Source: Candidatus Latescibacter anaerobius SCGC AAA252-E07
GTDB taxonomy: Bacteria; Latescibacterota; Latescibacteria; Latescibacterales; Latescibacteraceae
Assembly (NCBI GenBank): GCA_000403035.1
Contig: AQSL01000144.1
Location: 1-7,851 of the forward strand
Direction of reading: 5' to 3'
Length of the DNA stretch: 7,851 bases
Within the stretch, counting starts at the first letter, position 1. The number at the start of each line of letters is the position of its first letter. A program made the position numbers and the translations under genes. Below, piece after piece: positions 1 to 5,949 of the stretch. The notes under the pieces were generated by a model. That model had not been told where the DNA came from. It ran no database searches and saw only the letters and a program-made list of their open reading frames with translations.

Positions 1-286
1 GTAAATGCTGTTATTATTGAAGTTAGCAAGCATTGATGCTGTTTATTTTTCAATGAAACTAATATAGAAACATTCTTTTTCGGTAGAATATTCATTTTTA
101 ATAACACCACATCAGAACAAATAACTGATTTAATTTCAATTTAACTCCATCTATCTCGATTCACATGAAGTGAGAGTTGTATGGTTTTGAAAACAAATGG
201 CAATTCCATGGTGATTTTTCAAGATGATTTTAATTATCAGTGTTTAAAGAATATATCATAGAATTACTATTATCAAAATTCTTGCT
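1..286. other. AT-rich stretch with no supportable gene
   Basis: I see no gene here. Frame 1 is open from base 1 to a TGA at 34-36 (eleven codons), which could be the 3' end of a gene cut by the window edge, but that is too short to support. A short perfect dyad GTTTTGAAAAC lies at 184-194. The stretch lies downstream of the minus-strand gene at 287-652, and I found no strong stem with a T-tract that would make a convincing terminator for it. Confidence 0.5.
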
Positions 287-652
287 CTAACTTTGATCTC
301 CACCAACTCTATTGTATTCAGAGCGGCTCACGTATTCATTCCCATGCCGAATCGACATAGGAACAATCGGCGACATTTCCCAGAGATCTGTATAAAAGTC
401 GGTAACGAGCATGGTCAACTCATCCCGAATCTTCTGGATTTCCTCGTGCGAATACCACTTAGCCCAGCTCGTTAAATCGGTGAACTCATAGGTTACGATA
501 ATATCGTTCATATGCGAATTTACATTCCGATAACCACGAAATTCAATCACTCCCGACACAAGCAGTGTTCTATCAATACCCAAGGTTGCCCATTCCTTAT
601 AGGCCTCTAACTTTTCTTTGGGAATGTTCCATCTTAAGACATAAAGTACCAT
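287..652 (-). CDS. Small ABM-like dimeric alpha/beta-barrel protein (hypothetical)
   Basis: Encodes 121 residues. The pattern is beta-strand MVLYVLRW, helix PKEKLEAYKEWA, strands around VIEFRGYRNV and IIVTYEFTD, then an aromatic-rich helix LTSWAKWYSHEEIQKIRDEL and a polar tail. This order matches the ferredoxin-like dimeric alpha/beta-barrel superfamily (ABM, NIPSNAP and similar domains), whose members range from small monooxygenases to proteins of unknown role. No catalytic residue can be assigned, so function stays open. I chose ATG 652-650 because the superfamily's first strand begins there, with a weak GGA just upstream. A GTG at 697 and an ATG at 688 would add a poorly conserved-looking leader. 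It faces away from the polysaccharide operon, and a TTGACA-type promoter lies about 50 bases upstream. Coding status is fairly likely; the fold assignment is from pattern only. Confidence 0.6.
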   Translation of the reverse strand: MVLYVLRWNIPKEKLEAYKEWATLGIDRTLLVSGVIEFRGYRNVNSHMNDIIVTYEFTDLTSWAKWYSHEEIQKIRDELTMLVTDFYTDLWEMSPIVPMSIRHGNEYVSRSEYNRVGGDQS

Positions 653-707
653 GGCGTCCAAAATGTTGTATAAATAATTAACAATCATTACGTACACTAT
701 GGTACTT

Positions 708-737
708 AATTTATTGATTACAAGTTAGTCTTGTCAA
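708..737 (-). promoter_or_regulatory. Candidate sigma70-type promoter for the minus-strand gene
   Basis: On the minus strand a perfect TTGACA (737-732) is followed after 18 bases by TAAATT (713-708), or after 17 bases by ATAAAT. A start near 700 would leave a leader of roughly 50 bases before the ATG at 652. The -35 is perfect but the -10 matches only four of six positions, and the region is AT-rich. Confidence 0.35.
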
Positions 738-760
738 CATAAATTTTGCATTTATATAAT
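731..760 (+). promoter_or_regulatory. Candidate sigma70-type promoter facing the polysaccharide operon
   Basis: TTGTCA (731-736), 18-base spacer, then a perfect TATAAT (755-760). It overlaps the opposing minus-strand -35 box, so the two would form a compact divergent promoter. Transcription from here would give a leader of more than 450 bases before the first polysaccharide gene and would cross the dyads at 823-913. It could serve that operon or an unseen RNA. AT-richness makes chance matches common. Confidence 0.35.
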
Positions 761-822
761 ATTTACGTGTTTTTGGACGAAATTTACAAACGGGTAAAAA
801 AATCGGTAACCTTTTAATCTCC

Positions 823-913
823 TGATAGTATAACTTACTATCAACTTGATATTATTAGATTTATATCAATTATAATCTTCGGGCACAATAGATAACACGC
901 TAATTTTGTTATC
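823..913. repeat. Cluster of three inverted repeats with GATA...TATC cores
   Basis: Three perfect dyads lie within 91 bases: TGATAGTA/TACTATCA (823-830 and 836-843), TTGATAT/ATATCAA (846-852 and 863-869) and GATAACA/TGTTATC (891-897 and 907-913). Each left arm contains GATA and each right arm TATC. The spacers of 5, 10 and 9 bases differ, so they are not copies of one strict operator. They sit between the two candidate + strand promoters, a sensible place for regulator binding. Low GC raises the chance rate of such dyads. Confidence 0.35.
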
Positions 914-931
914 CTTAAGATATAATTTTTC

Positions 932-961
932 TTGACAAAATATTAATCTATTAAGTATCAT
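932..961 (+). promoter_or_regulatory. Best candidate promoter of the polysaccharide operon
   Basis: A perfect TTGACA (932-937) is separated by 18 bases from TATCAT (956-961), five of six matches to the consensus -10. A start near 968 would give a leader of about 265 bases that includes the long hairpin at 1085-1137. An 8-base direct repeat ATTAAGTA occurs at 950-957 and 960-967, ten bases apart on one helical face, and overlaps the -10. It could be a regulator half-site pair. Confidence 0.4.
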
Positions 962-1046
962 TAAGTACAATAATTCATAATTTATTTTTTTTGTACTCGA
1001 AGAAGTTCTAAGAAAATAAAAGCCCATACAATTATTAGTTGAAGCC

Positions 1047-1169
1047 ATGGTTTGGTATGTTCTCATTTTTTCATCGGTGTTATTCTCGGTGTGTTCTTTA
1101 TGGCCTTGGCAGCATCAGCTGGAAAGAGAGTACCGAGCAGAAATCACAAACATTAATGATAACGTTTGA
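1047..1169 (+). CDS. Possible 40-residue hydrophobic microprotein in the operon leader
   Basis: ATG 1047 to TGA 1167-1169 encodes 40 residues. The N-terminal segment MVWYVLIFSSVLFSVCSLWP is strongly hydrophobic and would make one membrane span. It is followed by a charged helix-like stretch QLEREYRAEI and a polar end. That layout (one span plus an amphipathic tail) is typical of bacterial membrane microproteins. Against it, there is only a weak GAAG upstream, while the other genes in the window have good ribosome binding sites, and the same bases form the hairpin at 1085-1137. It may be a real leader peptide, a decayed gene start or chance. Confidence 0.25.
   Translation: MVWYVLIFSSVLFSVCSLWPWQHQLEREYRAEITNINDNV
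1085..1137 (+). promoter_or_regulatory. Long imperfect hairpin in the polysaccharide operon leader
   Basis: Read as RNA, 1085-1092 pairs with 1130-1137 (CUCGGU/ACCGAG plus two G-U pairs). After a single G-A mismatch, 1094-1099 pairs with 1123-1128 (UUCUUU/AAAGAG, one G-U pair). An apical CAGC/GCUG stem (1110-1113 and 1118-1121) closes a four-base AUCA loop, with an unpaired 1100-1109 on one side. That is about 18 pairs in 53 bases. No U-tract follows, so it is not a plain terminator. It ends about 95 bases before the first polysaccharide gene. I could not match it to a known riboswitch, and the JUMPstart/ops motif is absent. Confidence 0.4.
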
Positions 1170-1187
1170 GTTCGTGGATGTGAAGTA

Positions 1188-1205
1188 AACACCTCATGTG
1201 GTGTT
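1188..1205. promoter_or_regulatory. AACACC/GGTGTT dyad just upstream of the first polysaccharide gene
   Basis: AACACC (1188-1193) and GGTGTT (1200-1205) form a perfect 6-bp stem around a TCATGT loop. It ends 16 bases before the AAGGAG ribosome binding site. It could be an operator or a small leader hairpin influencing initiation. The stem is short, so support is modest. Confidence 0.3.
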
Positions 1206-1232
1206 ATTAGAATTTTCGCAGAAGGAGATCCG

Positions 1233-1829
1233 GTGAAACTGAAAATAACGATTGTTATTGTCGCTTTGTTATCCTTCCACTCCCTTGTAGAGGCTGATCC
1301 ATACAGATTCCAGCCGGGGGACTACCTCGATCTCTTTGTTTATAATGCTCCGGAATTATGTGGGGAGTTTCGCATTTATGCCGATGGCAATGCCCGGTTG
1401 CCGCTTGTGGGTAAAGTGCCTGTAGCTGGTATGACCGAAGACGAAGCGTATGATTCATTACGTTCGGCAATTGGTGAATACATAAAGAATCCCAATATCA
1501 CCTTGGCAGCCAAGTATTCGGTGTCGGTCATGGGTCATGTGGTCAAGCCGGGAGTGTTTACCATATCAGACAGCGACCGAATAATCGAGGTTATTGCTCT
1601 GGCTGGGGGATTTACGCCTGAAGCTTCCGGGTCGATTACCGTCTACCGAGAAGGTAAAAAGATGGATATTTCCAAGGGTACCATCCTGAAAAAAGATTCG
1701 GTATTAGGGATTGCAAAGCCAGGCGACATTATTTCTGCAAAACGTAAATTCTTCACCAGAGGTGATTACTCGCTGATTATTTCAACTGTATCAGCTATCG
1801 CTATTGCCACTTTTTACTTGAGTCGATAA
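1233..1829 (+). CDS. Outer-membrane polysaccharide export protein (Poly_export/SLBB)
   Basis: A 198-residue member of the Wza/GumB/KpsD export family, which forms the periplasmic and outer-membrane channel for capsule or exopolysaccharide. Residues 1-21 are a signal peptide ending VEA|DPY, with no lipobox cysteine. The Poly_export domain spans about 25-95 (FQPGDYLDLFVYNAPEL, then DGNARLPLVGKVPVAGMT and AYDSLRSAIGEYIKNPNITL). One SLBB beta-grasp domain follows at about 96-145 (VSVMGHVVKPGVFTI, then LAGGFTPEASGSI). Residues 178-196 are a C-terminal hydrophobic helix, the position where Wza places its outer-membrane helix. It is much shorter than E. coli Wza and has one SLBB unit instead of several, as in compact export proteins of other phyla. 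The start is GTG 1233, fixed by AAGGAG five bases upstream. The next gene follows after 21 bases, so they are co-transcribed and likely work as one export machine. Confidence 0.88.
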   Translation: MKLKITIVIVALLSFHSLVEADPYRFQPGDYLDLFVYNAPELCGEFRIYADGNARLPLVGKVPVAGMTEDEAYDSLRSAIGEYIKNPNITLAAKYSVSVMGHVVKPGVFTISDSDRIIEVIALAGGFTPEASGSITVYREGKKMDISKGTILKKDSVLGIAKPGDIISAKRKFFTRGDYSLIISTVSAIAIATFYLSR

Positions 1830-1850
1830 GTAACATTTGAAAGGGCATTC

Positions 1851-4280
1851 ATGAATCAAAATAGTGTTCAGAATATGGAGGTACTTGATGAGGGTATCTC
1901 CTTTAAAGAACTGATTGGTATTATCGGGGAATACCGCTACTTAATAGGGTTAATTGTTTTTATCACCTTACTGCTGGCAGTTCTCTATTTATTCGTAGCA
2001 GACCCTGTATATGAAGCTTCCGGTCAACTATTGATTGAATCTCAACGATCTTCTCTTTTAATGGAAGAATCATTTGGTCTTCCAGGAGCGAGTTCTACGG
2101 TTATTCTCAATAATGCTGTCGAAAGGATTAAGGGGAGAAGTATTACCGATTCTGTCGTCGTTAAGACAAATTCTTATGTTGTTATGAAAAAAGAAGCACT
2201 GAACTCCATTGATTACTTCGCTTCCACTCCTCCAGATTCAATAAAAACATTCAAGATCGTTTCATCCAAGAATACACATGATGAGTCAGACTATCGGGTT
2301 CTTACCGATAATGGAGATCTCCTCGCGAAAGGTTTTTTCGGGAAAAAACTTATGCTGGAAAATATTTCTCTCGTATTGAACAGTTCAACGCCTGGTGAGG
2401 AATTTGAAATAACACTTTTACCGGTCAGAATCGCCCGGGAAAGAATGCTGAATAATCTCGAGGTTTCTAACATTAGAGACACCAACATAATACAGCTTTC
2501 ATTCCGACATACCAGTCCTCTACGGGCAAAACAGGCCATCGATACGTATATCACCGAGTTTTCAAACCTGAACTTATTGGAAAAGCGAGAGGAAGCCACG
2601 GCACGCAAGAAGTTCCTCGAAGATCAGTTTGAGACGGTATCGACCCAACTGGCAGATACCGAGAATGAATACCAGGAGTTCAAACTGACTCGCGGATTCG
2701 TTGCGCTCGATGAACAGACTAAACAGTACATTAACCGGCTGGGTTCTCTGGAGGAAAAACGGGTCGACTATGATATTAATCTCAAAGAGGCATTAGCCAC
2801 AAAGAAACAGAGTGAGAGCATCCTCAGCGGTGATCCCGAACTCCAACGATACATAAAATTAACCTCTTCTCCGTTCTTCCAAGAAAATACGCTTCTCCGG
2901 GAACTGTACTCACGGATTGCTGAACTCCAAGTAACCAATGCGAAGTTACGGGCAGAATATAATCCCTCTCACCCTCTCTTACTGCAAAATGAATCAGAAC
3001 TCGAGGCAGCCAGAAAACAACTCGATGAAGCCACTGCCACCATAATTGCCAATGCGACGCAGGGAGTGGATCCGCTCCTGGGGCCGGTCATTGAAAAGCT
3101 GGTGATCAATCACATCAGCATTACTGGTTACGAGCAAGTGCTCAATCAAATAGCGTCTGAAATAGGAAAACTGGATACCATAATGGAATCGTTGCCCAAA
3201 GCTGAGGTGGAGCAGGCACAGCTGGAGAGAAGAATGAGGATCAACGAACAGGTCTACAATCTTCTTCTCTCCCGCCTTCAGGAAGCCCGTATTATGGAGG
3301 CCAGCACGATCAATGACGTACGAGTCATAACGAAAGCAGAACTGCCTCGGGAACCAGTAGCGCCCGCCAAAAAGAATATTCTCCTTATCGCACTGATGGC
3401 AGGTTTATTCGTAAGCGGGGGCACGGTATTTGGTCTCGAACACTTAAAAACTTCTTTTTCAACGATGGAAAGCATCGAACGGGAATGCGAAACGCCGGTT
3501 ATTTCACTGATACCGCACCTGACAAAAGGAAGGAAGAAGAAAAGAGAAATCTTTATTGGGTTTGAGAAAAAAGAGGGGCACTACAAACGGCATGCATTTG
3601 AATTATTCAATACGCTGCGAATGAACCTGATGTTTTCCGACAGCTTTCAAAAAGCCAAAACGCTCGTGGTGACAAGTTCAATGCCGCGAGAAGGCAAATC
3701 ATTTATCTCAGCAAACCTTGCGGTCACCATGGCGCATGCGGGAATGAAAGTGCTTCTCATTGATTGTGACTTCCGGCATCCCGGCCAGCACCAGTTTTTT
3801 AATGTTCCCCGTTCACCCGGCCTCATCGATTTCATTAATAACGGGTCACCCGATGAAGTGATTAAAACCAACTACTCAAATCTCTTTTTATTTCCTGTCG
3901 GTTCATTGGACGAGAAAGTTGTCATCACGGAACTGATAAACAATTCAAATCTGATCTCATCAATAGAGAAACTCCAGGAGTTGTACGATCTCATCATACT
4001 CGACACGCCTCCGGTGAATTTATTTACCGACGCGGTTGTTCTTTCATCTCATTTCAAGAATGTGTTACTGGTGATGAGATTTGACACGAATAAGGATGCT
4101 GTGCTCTATTCAAAAAAGATTCTTTCAAATATTGATGCTACAGTTCCGGGAATTGTGGTTAATGATCTCAAAAAATCAAGGTTGTTCGGCACCCAGTATG
4201 GCTACGGATATGGGTACGGCTACGGATATGGGTACGGCTACGGATATGGGTACGGCTACGGATATGACAAACAGAAGTAG
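1851..4280 (+). CDS. Wzc-like polysaccharide co-polymerase with BY-type tyrosine autokinase
   Basis: An 809-residue inner-membrane protein controlling polymer length and export. TM1 is about 28-50, followed by a Wzz-type periplasmic domain and long coiled-coil segments (about 240-480). The proline-rich AELPREPVAPAKKN at 496-509 leads into TM2 (about 508-528). The cytoplasmic kinase carries Walker A SSMPREGKS (609-617, Lys616), Walker A' LLIDCD (635-640, Asp638 and Asp640) and Walker B LIILDTPP (714-721, Asp718). The motif before Walker A reads E584-L-F-N587-T-L-R590, so one Arg of the usual EX2RX2R oligomerisation motif is Asn. The tail has 12 tyrosines (783 to 805, every second residue) alternating with Gly; Tyr-rich tails are autophosphorylated in this family. 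AAGGG sits five bases before the ATG. The phosphatase gene follows 21 bases later. The family call is firm; polymer identity is unknown. Confidence 0.93.
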   Translation: MNQNSVQNMEVLDEGISFKELIGIIGEYRYLIGLIVFITLLLAVLYLFVADPVYEASGQLLIESQRSSLLMEESFGLPGASSTVILNNAVERIKGRSITDSVVVKTNSYVVMKKEALNSIDYFASTPPDSIKTFKIVSSKNTHDESDYRVLTDNGDLLAKGFFGKKLMLENISLVLNSSTPGEEFEITLLPVRIARERMLNNLEVSNIRDTNIIQLSFRHTSPLRAKQAIDTYITEFSNLNLLEKREEATARKKFLEDQFETVSTQLADTENEYQEFKLTRGFVALDEQTKQYINRLGSLEEKRVDYDINLKEALATKKQSESILSGDPELQRYIKLTSSPFFQENTLLRELYSRIAELQVTNAKLRAEYNPSHPLLLQNESELEAARKQLDEATATIIANATQGVDPLLGPVIEKLVINHISITGYEQVLNQIASEIGKLDTIMESLPKAEVEQAQLERRMRINEQVYNLLLSRLQEARIMEASTINDVRVITKAELPREPVAPAKKNILLIALMAGLFVSGGTVFGLEHLKTSFSTMESIERECETPVISLIPHLTKGRKKKREIFIGFEKKEGHYKRHAFELFNTLRMNLMFSDSFQKAKTLVVTSSMPREGKSFISANLAVTMAHAGMKVLLIDCDFRHPGQHQFFNVPRSPGLIDFINNGSPDEVIKTNYSNLFLFPVGSLDEKVVITELINNSNLISSIEKLQELYDLIILDTPPVNLFTDAVVLSSHFKNVLLVMRFDTNKDAVLYSKKILSNIDATVPGIVVNDLKKSRLFGTQYGYGYGYGYGYGYGYGYGYGYGYDKQK
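4200..4265 (+). repeat. 18-bp in-frame minisatellite encoding the (Gly-Tyr) tail
   Basis: The unit GGCTACGGATATGGGTAC occurs three times perfectly (4200-4217, 4218-4235, 4236-4253), followed by a 12-base partial copy (4254-4265). Each unit encodes Gly-Tyr three times, using both Tyr codons in fixed order. Perfect nucleotide identity implies recent amplification by slippage or unequal recombination. Because the unit is a multiple of three, gain or loss of a copy changes the number of kinase tail tyrosines by three without a frameshift. Confidence 0.95.
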
Positions 4281-4301
4281 TATGAAGGGTACATTTTATC
4301 T

Positions 4302-5027
4302 ATGATTGACTTACATACACATTTACTGCCCGGTTTGGACGATGGGTCACGTTCATTGAGTGAAAGCATGGAAACACTCAAAATGCATGCTTCTCAAGGG
4401 TGCACAACCGTCGTCTGTACCCCGCATATTTCTCCTGCCTATCCCAATTCAGAATCGTCAATCAAGCAAAAATATCATGAACTCAAAGAAGCTGTTTCGG
4501 AACTGTCTCTGGATGTAACCATTCACTACGGCGCGGAATATGCCGTTGGGACACTCTTTGAAAAAATTGTGAACGATGAGCCGCTCATCTTTCTTAATAG
4601 TGAGGATGATCCTCAACGGTACCTTCTCGTTGAATTCCCGTTTGCAGTGAGACCATTGTGGCTGGAGAAATTGATTGATCGTCTGGCAGAGAATAATATC
4701 AGTATCGTTGTTGCCCACCCAGATCGGTATGGTAATTCTGATAGCTTTATAAATATAGCTGATCGATGTGAGTGCCTGTTTGCCTTGAATGGTTCCAGCG
4801 TCCTGGGCGATGAAGGAATCAGGGTCAAGCAGAATGCGTTTTCATTCGTCTCCAGGTATATGTCACGTATTGTATGGAGTTCCGATACCCATCCCGCTCT
4901 CAACCGGTATCCTCAATTTGATAGGGTTATTGAATTACTCGCTATTGAAGCCAGAGTAGTGGTGGCATCAGTAGAGACTTACCTAAAGTATGCTGAAGCG
5001 ATTGGGTTGACCGCAACAGCAGCCTAA
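4302..5027 (+). CDS. PHP-family tyrosine-protein phosphatase (CpsB/YwqE type)
   Basis: A 241-residue metal-dependent phosphatase predicted to dephosphorylate the tyrosine tail of the kinase encoded just upstream, a pairing known in Gram-positive capsule loci (CpsB with CpsD; YwqE with YwqD). The PHP metal ligands are visible in order: DLHTHLLPGLDDG (His5, His7, Asp13/14), TPH (His42), GAEY (Glu79), VEFP (Glu111), AHPDRY (His139) and SSDTHP (Asp195, His197). Length fits the family (about 240-260). The ATG lies 21 bases after the kinase stop, with GAAGGG 12 bases upstream, a slightly long spacing that may lower its translation relative to the kinase. A PHP phosphatase paired with a fused Wzc-type kinase, not a low-molecular-weight Wzb phosphatase, is seen in several diderm phyla. 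It is the last gene of the polysaccharide set inside the window. Confidence 0.9.
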   Translation: MIDLHTHLLPGLDDGSRSLSESMETLKMHASQGCTTVVCTPHISPAYPNSESSIKQKYHELKEAVSELSLDVTIHYGAEYAVGTLFEKIVNDEPLIFLNSEDDPQRYLLVEFPFAVRPLWLEKLIDRLAENNISIVVAHPDRYGNSDSFINIADRCECLFALNGSSVLGDEGIRVKQNAFSFVSRYMSRIVWSSDTHPALNRYPQFDRVIELLAIEARVVVASVETYLKYAEAIGLTATAA

Positions 5028-5098
5028 GGATAAGGTCAAAAAGGGATTATTGCCGAGTCATCCTTGCGTCTTTATCGGGACAAAAAGTATGGTTCGCC

Positions 5099-5135
5099 AA
5101 GGAATTCCTTCTTTTCTCGAGGTTTAGAAAGGAGT
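5099..5135 (+). promoter_or_regulatory. Palindrome and possible RBS-masking helices before the gas-vesicle genes
   Basis: AAGGAATTCCTT (5099-5110) is a perfect 12-bp palindrome. The ribosome binding site of the next gene, AAGGAG at 5129-5134, can pair in two mutually exclusive ways: 5111-5117 (CUUUUCU) with 5126-5132 around an 8-base loop, or 5104-5110 (AUUCCUU) with 5129-5135. Both would hide the site. The spacing from AAGGAG to ATG 5147 is 12 bases, longer than for most genes here. This may limit or regulate translation of the first gene of the cluster. Only a weak -35/-10 pair (TTGCGT 5064-5069, TATGGT 5088-5093) and no clear terminator were seen in 5028-5098. Confidence 0.3.
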
Positions 5136-5146
5136 AAATAAAAGCA

Positions 5147-5911
5147 ATGCACTTAGCAGAAGATATGAAAAATATTGTCGAGAACATAATCTCTTCTTAC
5201 GAGACTAGAATTCAAAGCATTGGAGATATCTTTGATACTACCCACGAACTTCTTGAAGGTTTTCAAGAGTCCTTCCTTGATACAAAACAAGAAAGAGAAA
5301 AACTTAAGACAGAATTAAGGGAGAGTCTGGCCAAAAATGATTCTCTAAGAAGGAAAGACTTTGATAATATGATGCGGGTCATTCTTTCGAGCCAAGATGA
5401 GAGGGAAAAGGAAGTAAGGTTCGTATTAAAAAATTACCTTAATGAGCATAAGGAAATGGCATTCGCTTTAAGAGAAAATTTGAGTAAGGTCAAAGATGCT
5501 CTTGCCAAAGGTGAAGCTGAAAGGATTAAAGAATTCCAGGCAATGATTAAGGAAATCCTTGCCAAGCAGGATGAAAGAAAAGAAGAGGTTACTTCTAAGC
5601 TAAAAGAGTTTCAAAAGGAACAGCAAGAGATGGCAATAAGACTTAAAACGCTTTTAGCTAAAGGAAGGGAGCTTCGGATAAAGGACCTTAAGTCAATGCT
5701 TAAGGAATTCAAAGCCCAACATAAAGAGCGGATAGCTCACCAGGAAGAAAGGAGAGAAGAGGTTCGTCACATCCTTGGCGACTTTAAGAAGGAAAGAGTA
5801 AATATGACTGAGAACTGGCGGACTGTTCAAAGAAGAATGGCTCAAAGAAGGAGTGTTTCACTTTCGACAATTAAAATAGATACGCAAAATAGCAGTGGTA
5901 AGAAAGTGTAA
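5147..5911 (+). CDS. Coiled-coil protein with three 58-residue repeats (candidate GvpC-like)
   Basis: A 254-residue, highly charged, almost entirely helical protein without signal peptide or membrane span, so cytoplasmic. After an N-terminal module (1-39) come three tandem repeats of exactly 58 residues (40-97, 98-155, 156-213). Each ends in an aromatic (F39 marks the start, then Y97, F155, F213) and carries QDER or QEER at 83, 141 and 199. LAK sits at the same column in repeats 1 and 2 and is shifted by one heptad in repeat 3. The C-terminal module F213-x6-M220-x3-W224-x6-M231-A-x-RR recurs with identical spacing in the next gene. The repeat architecture recalls GvpC, which strengthens gas-vesicle shells, but 58 is not GvpC's usual period of about 33 and I see no sequence match. 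The start is ATG 5147, supported by colinearity with the paralogue. Of 24 Arg codons 19 are AGA/AGG. Confidence 0.8.
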   Translation: MHLAEDMKNIVENIISSYETRIQSIGDIFDTTHELLEGFQESFLDTKQEREKLKTELRESLAKNDSLRRKDFDNMMRVILSSQDEREKEVRFVLKNYLNEHKEMAFALRENLSKVKDALAKGEAERIKEFQAMIKEILAKQDERKEEVTSKLKEFQKEQQEMAIRLKTLLAKGRELRIKDLKSMLKEFKAQHKERIAHQEERREEVRHILGDFKKERVNMTENWRTVQRRMAQRRSVSLSTIKIDTQNSSGKKV

Positions 5912-5949
5912 GTAGAAAACGTACAAAATTTTAAAAGGAGGTAGTTAAA

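Noticed and set aside
1..36. 3' end of an upstream gene
   Set aside because: Only eleven open codons before TGA; too short to distinguish from chance.
653..697. Longer start (GTG 697 or ATG 688) for the minus-strand gene
   Set aside because: No ribosome binding site there; the added residues precede the natural first beta-strand, and the candidate promoter would start transcription very close to or at this point.
866..1066. 66-codon minus-strand frame
   Set aside because: Lies in AT-rich control DNA, has low-complexity composition, no ribosome binding site, no recognisable domain, and overlaps the best promoter candidate.
1100..1125. Sigma54 promoter (TGGCA followed by GC)
   Set aside because: The GG to GC distance is two bases too short for a -24/-12 element.
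1085..1140. JUMPstart/ops (RfaH) element before the polysaccharide genes
   Set aside because: The GGCGGTAG core is absent from the leader.
4200..4265. Possible short CRISPR-like repeat array
   Set aside because: Units are directly abutting with no spacers and are in frame within a coding region, so it is a coding minisatellite.
4081..4305. 74-codon + strand frame with a repeated TDMGTA-like product
   Set aside because: It is the shifted frame of the Tyr-Gly repeat in the kinase gene; the in-frame kinase tail explains the pattern.
5053..5078. Rho-independent terminator after the phosphatase gene
   Set aside because: Only a 4-bp CCGA/TCGG stem with an 18-base loop and no T-tract.
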